Assembly: GCA_023055425.1 (NCBI GenBank)
Contig: JALGPY010000005.1
Coordinates: forward strand, 3,745,501 to 3,809,500
DNA from: Linanthus parryae
Lineage: Eukaryota > Streptophyta > Magnoliopsida > Ericales > Polemoniaceae
Reading direction: 5' to 3'
Length of the DNA: 64,000 nucleotides
Part shown: piece after piece, positions 22,650-33,800 of the stretch
Numbering within the stretch: position 1 is the first letter of the stretch
Layout: every line of letters starts with the position of its first letter
Notes under the pieces: generated by a model
Seen by the model: the letters and a program-made list of their open reading frames with translations, nothing else
The model's database searches: none
Told to the model about the DNA's origin: nothing
Translations under genes and position numbers: made by a program

Positions 22650-22805
22650 CTACCTCCGTTCCCTTTCTATATTTCCAGTGCAGTATTCAGCGGGTCACTT
22701 TGACCCAGTGATTTGGTTAGAAAATGATGTGAACGCGGACTAAATTACCATGTTAAATTGACCCCTTAAAGGCAAACTAAGAAGATAAAGAGAGAACGGA
22801 TGTAG
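22650..22805. mobile_element. Stowaway MITE (Tc1/mariner)
   Basis: The ends CTACCTCCGTTC and GAACGGATGTAG are inverted repeats (11 of 12) flanked by TA on both sides (22648-22649, 22806-22807). The length is 156 bp. It contains the palindromic GGGTCACTTTGACCC. Confidence 0.88.
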
Positions 22806-22811
22806 TATTAG

Positions 22812-23272
22812 CATAGCCGTCTCTTCCATAAGGCAGGATTTGTCTTTGCATAGGGCCCCCAAATTAGCAAGGGCCTCATGTATATAGTCATATTTTGTAA
22901 AAACATGTAGGGGTTATTTTTGAATAATAATTACACAAAAAATAAGCAAAATATTGAAGATATTTTCATAATTTCCTTTCAAAAAAACAAATAAATAATA
23001 TTTCAAACTTTAAAGAAATCTTAACAAGTTAGTAACCTTGCTAAAGTTCATGCATGAGGTCCCAGGTTCGAACCCGGCTATAATGTAATTCTAAAAAAAA
23101 AGTTATTGACCTTATTATTTTTCAAAAAAAAATAAGCTAACAATCTTATTAAGAAACCAGGATTTCTCATACCATTAGCTAAAATTTATATAAGCGGACA
23201 AAATAATAACCAAAAAACAATTATAATCGAGTTGAAAAAAATATGTAGTGTAGTGAAGTAATTACGATATAT

Positions 23273-23340
<68 letters not shown>

Positions 23341-23446
23341 GCATGATCACTAACGTGGTGAATGACATAACATGTAGGAGTGTCGAATAATGGGGCCTCA
23401 AATGAGAAACTCGCCTAAGGCCCCATAATACATAGAGACGGCCCTG
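22812..23446. mobile_element. hAT non-autonomous element
   Basis: Terminal repeats CATAGCCGTCTCT and AGAGACGGCCCTG match at 11 of 13. Perfect 8-bp TSDs AGTATTAG lie at 22804-22811 and 23447-23454. The left TSD covers the last two bases of the Stowaway, so this element inserted across the Stowaway's right edge. Inside are a tRNA-like GGTTCGAACCCGG segment (near 23062) followed by an A run, and a long (AT)n tract. No transposase is present. Confidence 0.9.
23266..23335. repeat. (AT)n microsatellite
   Basis: About 70 bp of alternating AT with a few GT steps near the left end, inside the hAT element. Confidence 0.95.
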
Positions 23447-23525
23447 AGTATTAGATATAATTCAATTCATATCATTCAGTCCAGTCTGACTAATTCAGTT
23501 CAATCCGATTAGTCTGAAAACCATG

Positions 23526-25330
23526 AAGGAAAGGTTTGGTACACTCTCTCAATGGCAAAGTGACCTCCATGCAAAACTATAATACTTCTCTGTGGGCTGA
23601 CGCAAAATTAAGTCCAGAAAGGGGACCAATAGTTTCTCTTCCCCAATCCAACAATGTTGCTAGAAGATGTAATATATTTCAAGCAAGGAAGGGATATAAC
23701 ATGGAATATCATTCCTGCATCTGTGATCATTGGTTCAACAATCCGCACCGAGAGTCTAACCCCACACGATGAATCTATGAACTTGTTACAGTTGGGTTAA
23801 AAGATGAATCGATTTCAACAGATTATACATGGTTTAAAATGTAAGAAGTAATAGGAAACGACAAGATAATTGTGATATATATTCTACACATGATTAATTT
23901 ATTGATTATTTTATAATCTCATATGGACTAATTCAAACGAATCCAAACTACGTGTAGTGGTGTATGTAATTTGATTTCTATAGGGCATATGGTGGTTAAG
24001 GTTATAATTCGAATTCTACAAAGTTAAGTGGCGGATATGACCCACACTTGTCCCCATATAGATCTGCCATTGGTATCGAGTATCTCATGGTCCATGACTA
24101 AATAGCGGCGGAGCTGTGTGAGTGCAAGGGTTGGTAAGCGCTGTCTTGACTTTTTTTCTTTCTAAATTGCACGAATACATTTATTATTTGATTTTTATAA
24201 AGATATATAGTGAAATGCACATATGCTCCGATTGAGTTAACATTTTCTCACTAACAGCTTTTAAAAAGACACTTCTTGACCGGACAACTTCAACTTTCTT
24301 ACTCCACCACTAACTGTAACAATTTGGCCGTCCAAATTATGTCCCCTTGTATTTAATGGTCTTGTTTGAATGAGCTTAATTAAAATTTTGAATCTCAAAA
24401 TCTTACAAGCTCATCAAATGTCATCATGATCTTGGTCCATACAGTTTGTTTCTCAATCCCATCTCTCTTTCATAAGTGTGGGTTAACCATCTTGTATAAT
24501 TCAAAATATTCATAAATCGTCTTTGAAAATTAATTCTTCTACGAAATCTCGCGCTCTCTATTTTTCGTTTAGAGCGTGGTTTGACTTTAGAAGTGCCGGA
24601 GATTATCAAGTATGCGACATGTCTATGTGTGTGAGAATAGCAGAATATGAATAACCACGTTATCATGATCTTGGACCATAAAAGATTTCTGAGCTCTCTC
24701 CTTTTGGATTCCTTCAACTCTCCTCCTCCCATATATCCTCAGCTCTTTCCACAAGTTTGAGATCATTCAACAGTTCCATCAAATGTCTTTGTTTAGGCCA
24801 TTCCAAGGATTGGGGCAATGGAATATATACACACACACACAACAGTAGTTATCAGTAATGCAAGTTGGTGGGCGAGAGACAAAGATTCACCCACCACCAT
24901 AGCCACCACTGAAAGCTACTTATCATCTTCATATTCATCTTCTTCTTCAAAGTTTAGTCTCACAAGCATGTTCATCGAAGCATATAAGATATTAATGCTT
25001 CTCTGATATGATTCTGCTGGAGAATCCTATATATTGACCACAATAGTACTAGCTACTCTCTCTGCACAGGATTTTTCTAACACCACGTTTTTGGTTCAAT
25101 TGTTATGGATCCACAGAAGTTGGGGAAAGCAAACATTAATTGAGTTTTTCCTCTAGGAACTTCATTGTTTGGCTTCACTTCCTTCTCATTTGTCCAAACG
25201 CAGCCTTACGGTGTACACTTTTTCGGGGTATCTGCACAAAAGTTGGAAGACATGGTTAGTAATAGACCATGTAGGCCTCTGGAAAAAAGGCCGATTCCTA
25301 ACTGTGAGGATCTCCATTCCTCTATCGCAG
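23526..25330. other. Intergenic region, no gene recognised
   Basis: Only short ORFs occur. One at 24818-25006 has a Ser-rich 62-residue product but no domain or clear context. Confidence 0.4.
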
Positions 25331-25715
25331 AGCCTGTTTGGTATCCGTTTAAAAACAAGAAAAGCTGTGAATAAAACAATGCTTCAAAACATGTTTAAAA
25401 ACAGCATACAAAAATGTTTGGTATGTTCCGAAATACAGTGTTTAAATTCAAAAATTCATTTGACAACAATACTAAATTTCGATGTTAATTTGCTTGAATA
25501 TCATTTTTTCGTCAATAGTTATATATTTGTTACTTTATGCATTCAATCAGAGTTGAAATGTCTTTAACCACCAATAGAATAAAAAAAAATTATTAAAGTT
25601 GTTTCTATAAACAGATCTTTTCAACATGTTTTTGTTTTTATACAAGCAAAAAAATAGTTTCTCGAAAAAACAGTATTTTTAATCCATTTTATTTAAAAAC
25701 ATGGAAACCAAACCT
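25331..25715. mobile_element. MITE-like inverted-repeat sequence
   Basis: GCCTGTTTGGTATCCGTTTA at the left is roughly mirrored by CATGGAAACCAAACCTGC at the right, typical of plant hAT or Harbinger MITE ends. The interior is AT-rich with many TTTAAAAAC words. Boundaries are approximate and no TSD was identified. Confidence 0.5.
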
Positions 25716-25769
25716 GCACTTAGTAACAAAAGACAAGGTAAATCGGAGTATGTGCCTCACTTCTCCGTC

Positions 25770-26506
25770 AAGGCCAATTTGGGAATGCTATGGCGTTTTA
25801 AAAACTACAGTGTAGGAAACACTGAGAGAAAAGCTGTTGTTGAAATTGTATACACAAAGCGTTTGGTAAACTCCGTATATAACCTGATGTGGAAAAACAC
25901 TTTTGACAATTTGTGTTTGGTAATTAGTGCTTTAGACTTCTTGTTAGTGTCGAGATGATAATATCAGACATGATATAATAAGTAATGTTATTACCACTCC
26001 GTTCCCTCTCTTTTCTCCCCTTGGAGAAAGCTGAGATTCAAGAAAATGTACCTTTTCCTATTTTGCCCATTATATTCTTCTGATATTCCTCTCATGTCAT
26101 CTTTCTCTCTCTACCTTAAATACCACCACCACCACCACTCAACTACTACTACCAACAACATAACTTAACAGGCTCGATCGCTACCACCGCCGACTTGCCA
26201 TGCCTCCTCGCCGTAAAGCACAAATCTGCCTCCTCCAGTGACGTCCTCATCTTCCACCAGTCTCGCCACCACTGTCGCCTCTGAGAAAATAACAGATCCA
26301 CATTAAAAAATGACGGATCTAAAGAGGAGATGCCAGAAAAATAAGAATAAGAGAGAGAAAAGAACATATGCATACCTTGGTCACCAAATCCTCGTCGATG
26401 GTGATGTTACTGTCGTCGAGATCGCATTCATGGCCTCAGTCTCGAACCCTCATCAGTTTCCCTTCTTCATCCCCTTCATCTGCTATCTCTTTCCCTTTCT
26501 TCTTCT

Positions 26507-26556
<50 letters not shown>

Positions 26557-27017
26557 CTACCGTCTGCCTCTCTCTCTCTCACTCTATTTTCTCTAAAATG
26601 TGTGGTGATAATGAAACGGATGAGAAGAAAATGGTAGGGTTTTTTTTAGAGAAAAAAATGGGTGGCGTTGAGTATGTTGAAATGAAATGTGTGATATTAA
26701 TTGTAAGGGCAAATTTGTCATTGTCCATTATTAAACATGCAAAAAGGAGATATGGGAAGAAAGAAAGGGAACATACTAAAATAGAAAGGGGAGAAAGAGA
26801 AGAAATGGAGTGGTACGATAAAAAAAATTAAAATTTATAATTGGATAACAATATCAAACAATACATTTAACAAGTAGATTCCGGAAAGTAACCCCTCTCC
26901 TGCTTCTCAAAAGCGGATGTGGGAAAGCAACTATAAATAACAATTTACCAAACACATAAATACGACTTTTGGATTCGAAAAGCAGACTTCTAAAAAGTAA
27001 AAGCATTACCAACGGGC
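25770..27017. mobile_element. Larger inverted-repeat element with (CT)n core
   Basis: The left subterminal region (GGGAATGCT, GCGTTTGGTAAACTCC) is mirrored at the right (ACCAAACAC, AGCATTACCAAC), and the match continues patchily for more than 100 bp. The core holds short CACC repeats and a (CT)n tract (about 26513-26552). ORFs across the CT tract are repeat translations. This is probably a non-autonomous DNA transposon; the TSD is not certain. Confidence 0.5.
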
Positions 27018-27238
27018 TCTCAAAATGTCCGAGCTTGCTTATTTCTAAAGAACTAAGAACAAAATTTGAAACCTCATAACTTAGGTTATTAGCACAGCCA
27101 TGATATTAGTCTGTGTTGAGCTATACTTCAAGGGCCATGCAGGCTTCCAAGTACATAAAGTTGTCACGATTAAACACGTAAAGTATCAAGTTTTGTGTTC
27201 GGCACTCAGAGTACTGCTTTGTTCACATCACCGGTATA

Positions 27239-27425
27239 CAGGGGCGGGGGGAGGATTTCGATTAGGGTAGGGCATTTTTGTAGTTTTAAGAAGAGATATG
27301 GCCTTTTTGTAGTTTTACCTAGGACAAAATTATATATTTTCCTAAATACTAGGTGTATAAGTGCTCTTATCTAGAAAAGGGGTGGGGCACGTGCCTTAGT
27401 AGGCCAAGTGCTGCCTCCGCCCCTG
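27239..27425. mobile_element. hAT MITE, 187 bp
   Basis: The ends CAGGGGCGGGGGGAG and CTGCCTCCGCCCCTG are inverted. Perfect 8-bp TSDs CCGGTATA lie at 27231-27238 and 27426-27433. The subterminal GGCACGTGCC is shared with the element at 62370. Confidence 0.92.
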
Positions 27426-28163
27426 CCGGTATATATAATATAAGAGAGAAGGTAAAATGCAAAAACCCTTAGCTGCAAGAAGATCTTACAAGGATAGATG
27501 AGCCGCTTCATAAGGATAGATTGGTACTAAGTGTAGTGCCTACTCGTGCGGCTTCACTTCTGTTCCCAGGAATTGTAAAAAAAGCTTTAATGGAGTCAGA
27601 TAAAATATGCATAGTTCTAAAGTTTATCTAGACGCATATGAATCCCCATTGAGCGGGCAAAGCCTTTCTTTTTACTGATATTGTTTATACCGTGACAATT
27701 TTGTGAATTGAGTAGTAAAATTTTACTCCTACCGTAAACTTTCTTTTTTTCTGATAAAACTACAAAAGATCCATTACTTCATCGACCATCTAAAAAATGT
27801 ACATTGTTAATGATTCTATATTAACTCAACAATTTTAGGAAACCGAGTTAGATTCTCAATTTTATGCCTGACGACCACACATTGATCTTACAAAACGAAT
27901 CTAAAATTACCTCCGCTCGATGAAACCACACTTGCACGAGTTGCGATCAGTGTCGCTTCATTAGTAGTTTTAATTCAAAAGGTGCATGGGAGAAAAAGAG
28001 AGCACAATATTATCTTCCAACAGAAACGCAAACATACCCATCATCAAAAGCAACTTTATCATTGGTCTCTTCTCTTCAGCATCTAAGAAAGGAAAAATTC
28101 ACCAACACTTTTTTGACAATGTTCTTTGTGTTACACTCTCTGTTGGGTTGTTTCCTATTTGTG

Positions 28164-28171
28164 TATAAATA
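28164..28171 (+). promoter_or_regulatory. TATA box of the third glutaredoxin
   Basis: TATAAATA lies 88 bp upstream of the last base before the ATG at 28260. Confidence 0.7.
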
Positions 28172-28259
28172 GAGCCCATCATGAGCTAACTCAAATATCA
28201 TCAACTCATCAACATCTATCTTCTTCCCTCACTTTGTCCACTGTTTCAGTCTTCAAACA

Positions 28260-28559
28260 ATGGACAAAGTGATGAAAATGGCTTCAGAGAATGGGGTGGT
28301 GATTTTCAGCAAGACCAGTTGCTGCTTGTCCTATGCTGTACAAATGTTGTTCCATGGACTTGGGGTCAACCCTCTCATTCATGAGCTTGATCAAGACCCT
28401 GATGGCAGGGAAATGGAGAAGGCCATTTCCTCCATGGGGTGCAGCGCGGCGGTCCCCACCGTGTTCATCCGCGGAGAGTTGGTGGGATCCACGAACGAAG
28501 TCATGTCTCTCCATCTAAGTGGATCCCTAGTTCAGCTGCTCAGGCCTTATCAGGCTTGA
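28260..28559 (+). CDS. CC-type (ROXY) glutaredoxin, CCLS active site
   Basis: A complete intronless gene for a 99-residue CC-type glutaredoxin. The active site is CCLS (about residues 21-24, after FSKTS). The cis-proline segment is VPTVFIRGE and the distal glutathione loop is GSTNEVMSLHLSGSL. The C-terminus is RPYQA, without the ALWL-type tail; this is the pattern of the GRXS3/S4/S5/S7/S8 and GRXC14 subgroup, several of which respond to nitrate and cytokinin in Arabidopsis (family knowledge). An Arg stands where most paralogues have Gly after FI or FV in the cis-proline strand. It probably shares ancestry with the genes at 2.3 and 7.3 kb, now 21 kb away because of repeat insertions. Confidence 0.96.
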   Translation: MDKVMKMASENGVVIFSKTSCCLSYAVQMLFHGLGVNPLIHELDQDPDGREMEKAISSMGCSAAVPTVFIRGELVGSTNEVMSLHLSGSLVQLLRPYQA

Positions 28560-29888
28560 ATCTGAAGTGTCTGTTAGATGAATCTCTCTTTAAAAATGTT
28601 ATTTTCTTCGTTGTATGTGTTAGACTTCTCTCTCTTCCTCGAAGCAAGTATAGAGAGGAAGGGATTGATGTCGATGACCAGAAAAATGGAGGATTGTGTG
28701 CTTAGAAGGAAGAGGGGGATTTGCATTTAGAAACTAAGTAGTAGTAAAAGAATAAGTTTTGCCAAAATACTAGTAGTTGGCTCTTCAATTAGTAGTGCTT
28801 GTGTCTAGTACTCGTGTGTGTAGTTTTGTTCTAGTTTCTTTACAATTGTAGCTTCTTTGCAATGCAAAGAAAAGACTGTAATCTCTTTATTACTTTCATG
28901 TATTAAGCCGTGGTAGCCATATTTTAATTTGTGTTTACTTAACTCTCTCAATTATGTTATTTCAGATGTCTGTTTGAGTTCTTGTTTATTCAACATATCG
29001 ATGTCACAGTTAACGTCTGTTAGAAGAAATATGTTCTTGACCGTACTTTGAGTCCAATTTCGAGAGAGCTCACTTGGGTTCACTACACTTGAATTCAGTT
29101 TTGGAAACTACCACATTACTCTTGAGAATGATACTTGATCCGCTTATTTGTAGTATATATATCGCGTCCTTTGTCTTTTTTGGTATGTGTTATGACATTT
29201 TATTTTCCTTATTCATTTGCATTTATAGCCGTGGTTTGTTCGTTTGGAGGGGATATTATCAATATTTGTAATATGTACACTCTTTTTTTATGTAACTTTT
29301 TATTCTTATATATGTTAAAAATATGTATAGGGTCTTGAAATTGTAACTTGTGTAAGATTGCGATGACCTCAACAACCACACGCCCATATGACCCAAACCC
29401 TTTATATACAGAGTCTTACAGTTATAACTTGTGTAAGATTGAGATTGTACTAAATTTCTCTAGTCGAACTGATCCCCTTGTATAAGAATGTACAAAAATA
29501 AGATATTATAATATGTTAACTACTTCTTAAATTATATACATACCATACTATTACATATATACCAGGAAACCCTCCCCCAAAGCAGTTGTTCCAACACTAA
29601 TAATCAGGGTTCATGACACTTTCACTGTTTTGGAGTGCAAAACTTCAGAACACTTACACCATTTGATCGTGTCATTTCATACTCTAAAGGGTATTTGGTC
29701 CATTAATCAGTATCAGTGATGAACTCTACCCCAAAGTAACATTGTCACAATTGGTGAGTGTAGTTGTCCTGCAATTCTCCGAACTAGGAGTGAAAGTGTC
29801 TTTCTATCAAACTTTAGGGGGTGAAAATGTCTTTTACCCCTAATAGTTGTACATTCAATACTTTTTTATTTAATCCAAAATTGCCTAA
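28560..29888. other. Intergenic region downstream of the third glutaredoxin
   Basis: No gene was recognised. Around 29620-29835 lie words such as CACTTTCACTG and GTGAAAATGTCTTTTACCCC, which also occur in the repeat at 38.3-38.8 kb and suggest a shared degenerate MITE family. Confidence 0.4.
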
Positions 29889-30236
29889 TGGCATGTTTGG
29901 TTTTCTAGTATTAGTGGTATTAGCTAGTATTGGTCTAATTATAGTACTGTTATTATTAATACTTTGTTTGGTTTGTTCTGGATTAAATTTAATACCGGTA
30001 CTAAATAGTGAAAAACATGGGTTTAATATCCTCCCCCAGGAGAGAATTAACTGATTGGACTATTCAGTATAGTTGAAATTGAACATTAATTACACCAACA
30101 ACTATTCATAATACTTTGTACGGTACATAATCAAACACAATATTAAATATAATACAGCTAATACAATTCAATCCTATCCGACCTAGTCCAGTCCAGTACA
30201 GTGCAGTCCGGCTAGTCCGAAAAACCAAACGTGACC
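29889..30236. mobile_element. Harbinger-like MITE, 348 bp
   Basis: The inverted ends TGGCATGTTTGGTTTTC and GAAAAACCAAACGTGACC are flanked by TAA on both sides (29886-29888, 30237-30239). The interior is AT-rich with TAGT/ACTA words. A degenerate relative forms the outer shell of the 22.4-23.5 kb nest. Confidence 0.75.
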
Positions 30237-30466
30237 TAAAAGGACAAAATATCAAAATCCAAATCGCGGTTATCGCCTACTAATGGCGTAACTGATACCC
30301 ACTGATTAGCGACGACTTAACAACCCAAACAGTTGACGTGTCGTCACAGCAACCGTCCTTATGAGCTGATGTAACATCGGATGACTGATGGAGCTCTGAA
30401 ACGGTAAAACAAATAAATTAAAAAAAAAAGAAATTAAAACCATCACGCGAAAGAGACAAAACCCAA

Positions 30467-30486
30467 CTCTCTCTCTCTCTCTCTCT
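30467..30486. repeat. (CT)10 tract in the MUB leader/promoter
   Basis: A CT run of 20 bp about 400 bp upstream of the MUB start codon. Pyrimidine tracts of this kind are common near plant transcription start sites. The 5' UTR probably contains a leader intron (possible donor CAG|GTAAACT near 30577), which I did not resolve. Confidence 0.8.
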
Positions 30487-30881
30487 AGGTTTCTTCTGGT
30501 TTTTGTTCACGAAACACCGACAGTCTCTCCCCAAACCCTAACCACAATTCGATCAATCATCGAATCGTCTTCATCAGGTAAACTCCGTGTGCTGTTCTAC
30601 AATTCGTTGAATTCCGATTCTTCTGTTACCGAATTGAATCGCTAGGGTTTATTCAATCGATCTTAATCGACGGTTTTGCTTCAATCGCTCTTCAAACTTT
30701 GTGAAATCTGCTGAATCGGTTCGTTTTTCGGTGCAGAGACGAGACACTGTATCGAATTCTCGTTGTTTTGTGTGGAATTGTTCTTTGAATCTGTCCAGAA
30801 GTGAAGCTGATTGATAAGATTTTGGATGGTGGATTGGACGGTGTATGTTAAACTAGGTTATTGAAGGACTTGGATGGTATT

Positions 30882-33800
30882 ATGGCTCAAGATGAGGATC
30901 CAATTGAACTCAAATTTAGGATCTTTGATGGAACTGATATAGCTCACAGCACTTATCCACCCTCTACTTCAGTCGCTTCTCTTAAACAAAGGCTTGTCGC
31001 CGAATGGCCTAAAGGTTTCTGGTTTTATTAAGTTTTTGTCATCTCTTCCCTTATAATACTTAACTGTTTCGTTATGTGCTCCGAGATGGCGTTACTCAGT
31101 CTCGTGCATGTATTTTTATTTCCATTTAGCAGTAAATCGCAGGACGAGGGTTCTTGTTTTGGCTTGATTATTGATAACTTGCTTTCTTATCTATTAATAG
31201 TTCTCACCGAAGCTGATTTAGGTGGATGTTCGATCTTATAACTCATTCAGTATATGTAATTCAGTTAACACGGTTTTCTCATTATCTCTATGGGATCGGG
31301 AATAAAGGGCAGTATGTTGAGCATGAATTCTTATGAGAATAGAAGTGTTTGATTATGTTGATAGTTGATACTTGCTCGATTGTGAATGTTAGATACTCAT
31401 ACTCGTGTAATTTACACATGCTGGTGCATATTGGAAAAGGGTAATACTACTACCCTCGTTTCTTGTTTAGGATTTCTTTCAGGTCGAATCCTGCCGCAGT
31501 GTGCTGATTGTCATTCCCTTGGTCAGCCTTTTAGGGTAGGTTCGGTCGGGCCAGACGTGTTTCCAGAACGAAGAAAATAGAGGTTAAGAAGAGGAAGGTA
31601 GCTAAATTAGACAAGATTGTATGAAGAGTCGAATCCAGGCTCAGTAAATAAAGTAGAAATTAGAGTGTTGAGAAGTAAAGTCCCCCGGAGGAAGCTCCCA
31701 AATTGTGTAAAAAGTTTGTTGCGGGACTGTTAACTCTCTCTGTATATAGGTGATTAGGGGGTGTTGGCTCAAACGGTTTAGCTACATTTTTTAAATAGTT
31801 ATGTTCCAGTTTAACTTATAGTAAAAAGAAACTATGTTCCAGTTTACCTATATGGTTCAGGATAGGAACATAATTGTTGACTGAAATTGTCATATATACT
31901 GGTTACAACATTGCTAAAGGTACTTTGAAGGCATTGCTAAAGAACTAGTACTTTCATAGCCGAAAGAAAGTAATTGTCCCATCATCTAATATCCATTTGT
32001 TTCTTCTTACTCAGGCTTCTTACCAATAACATCTTGTCCTAAAATATTATATACACTTAGTCTCTTGGCCTGTGCATTATCCCTTTTCAACATTTGGTGT
32101 CATGTCCTTGTAACCCAACGATTTTGATTATGTGAGCTCCTGCTGTCCTGGATCTTATATTCTACACTCATACATACTCGAGGCACGCAAAATATTCGCA
32201 AGTCAGATCTCCTTTTTTTTCATGCCATTCTTTGCATTTTGGTTGCAGTTTTTGGATGTTCTTAAATCTTTGTTATCATTCATCAATAATTAAATCTTTG
32301 TTATCTGTACACGAGTTACAGTCGCCGAAATTTTAAATTTCTGAAACATGTGGGCTGTCATGTCAGATGCCATGTATATTTGCTGTTTTCTACTAGTTGT
32401 ATTTTTCACTGGTCTAGTATTGTCTTATGATCAAATTGTGTTGCCATCCACGGGATTCACGTTAGGAAACTATTATTGCATGCCATCTTGACTCTGCCAT
32501 CTACAGATGCCATCTTCTCACTATCTTCTACCTGAATGATATAACATGTTGCAACTTGCAACCAGACACTTTTTTTTTTCTGTGAATTCTACTGCTTTAT
32601 AATTCAGGTTCTTCTTTGACCTTTTTATTTTAGATAAATCAGTCATACCCAAGTCAGTAAGCGATGTGAAACTAATACATGCTGGGAAGGTTTTAGAAAA
32701 TGGCAAGACACTTGCAGAGTCCAGAGTATCTTTCGGTAACCTTCCTGGCGGAGTTATTACTATGCATGTTGTGGTGCAGCCTCCTGTTACAAAAAAGAAA
32801 ACAGGTTTGTTCATCTTCTTCTTCTTCATTTACTTGGGTTTTTCAGTATTATTCCATATTTCCATGTGAAAGTTATATATCTTTGAATTAGAATTGTTTC
32901 AACTGGCTTCTTGGTTCTGTCTGCAACGTACTGTATTAGATAAGAGCGACTAGTTATGATGGTTTTCTCACTGGCACTTTTTATAAAACTGAAAATTGAT
33001 TATCTGGATTTTAGTAATCTGGTGGGTACTATTTCGCCTTCAGTTATTGTCATTACTCCTTTGACAGGTGGGGAGTGGGGGCAGGACCTGGTTGTCATAT
33101 TTTCTGCCGTTGGCTAGCTGAGTGGTAGCTATCTGGCCTTGGCAGGAACCTTCTCTAAGTTGGCGCTTGGAGATAATAGTGCATGGTATATCTAGAGACT
33201 GATTACCCATTCGTTGTATAGGTGGGTAACCCAAAAGCTTCAATGTGTCATGCCAGGCATATCTAGCTATCATCTTATAGTGTGGTTCTAACTTTGGAGA
33301 TCTGTTGCTGTTCCGAATTTTCATAAGGAATTACAATTTTCCGTGTCTCCCATAAACAAGTTCCTGTTGATCCCTTATCATCCCTAAGGTTTTCCATGAT
33401 CCGAGGTGCTGGTCTTTGCAAGTCTGGCATGGGCCACTTTTTATGCCCCGAGGAGTTGGCATGGCTCATTAGAGAACCTGCTTTGGGAAAGGAGGAGTAT
33501 GAGTCGTTGGCTTGCGGACTAACTTCTGGGTTTGCCCATTGCCTTCACAAGTAGAGTAGGCTTGAAGTTTCTTGGTGAGGTGGTATAACTATAGGCCTAT
33601 AGGGCGTGTAATGCTCATTGGTTGACATTTCTTAAGATTTTGCACCACACACCTGTAGACAGAACACTATTATTATAGGATGTGCACCACACACCTATAG
33701 ATAGAATACTATTATATTATAGGATTAGCCATCAAACTGTATTATACTCCTTGCCATTACAATACACATCGATGAATTGGTTGCTGCCAGAGTCTATGCT

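Larger units (their letters stand above)
22440..23525. mobile_element. Degenerate host MITE carrying two nested MITEs
   Basis: The left part (GGACTGGACTAGTTATAGTC, GGTATTAGCTATTGTACTG) and the right part (CAGTCCAGTCTGACTAATTC, GATTAGTCTGAAAACC) resemble the two halves of the Harbinger-like MITE at 29889-30236. A Stowaway and a hAT element lie between them. The ends are eroded and no TSD is clear. Confidence 0.5.

Noticed and set aside
24818..25006. 62-codon ORF with Ser-rich product, possible small gene
   Set aside because: It includes a CACACA repeat translation and has no recognised motif, exon partner or firm promoter; kept only as a note.
26310..26831. Plus-strand ORF of 173 codons across the CT repeat
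   Set aside because: Its core is a translated (CT)n tract (SLSLSL) inside an inverted-repeat element, with no homologous domain.
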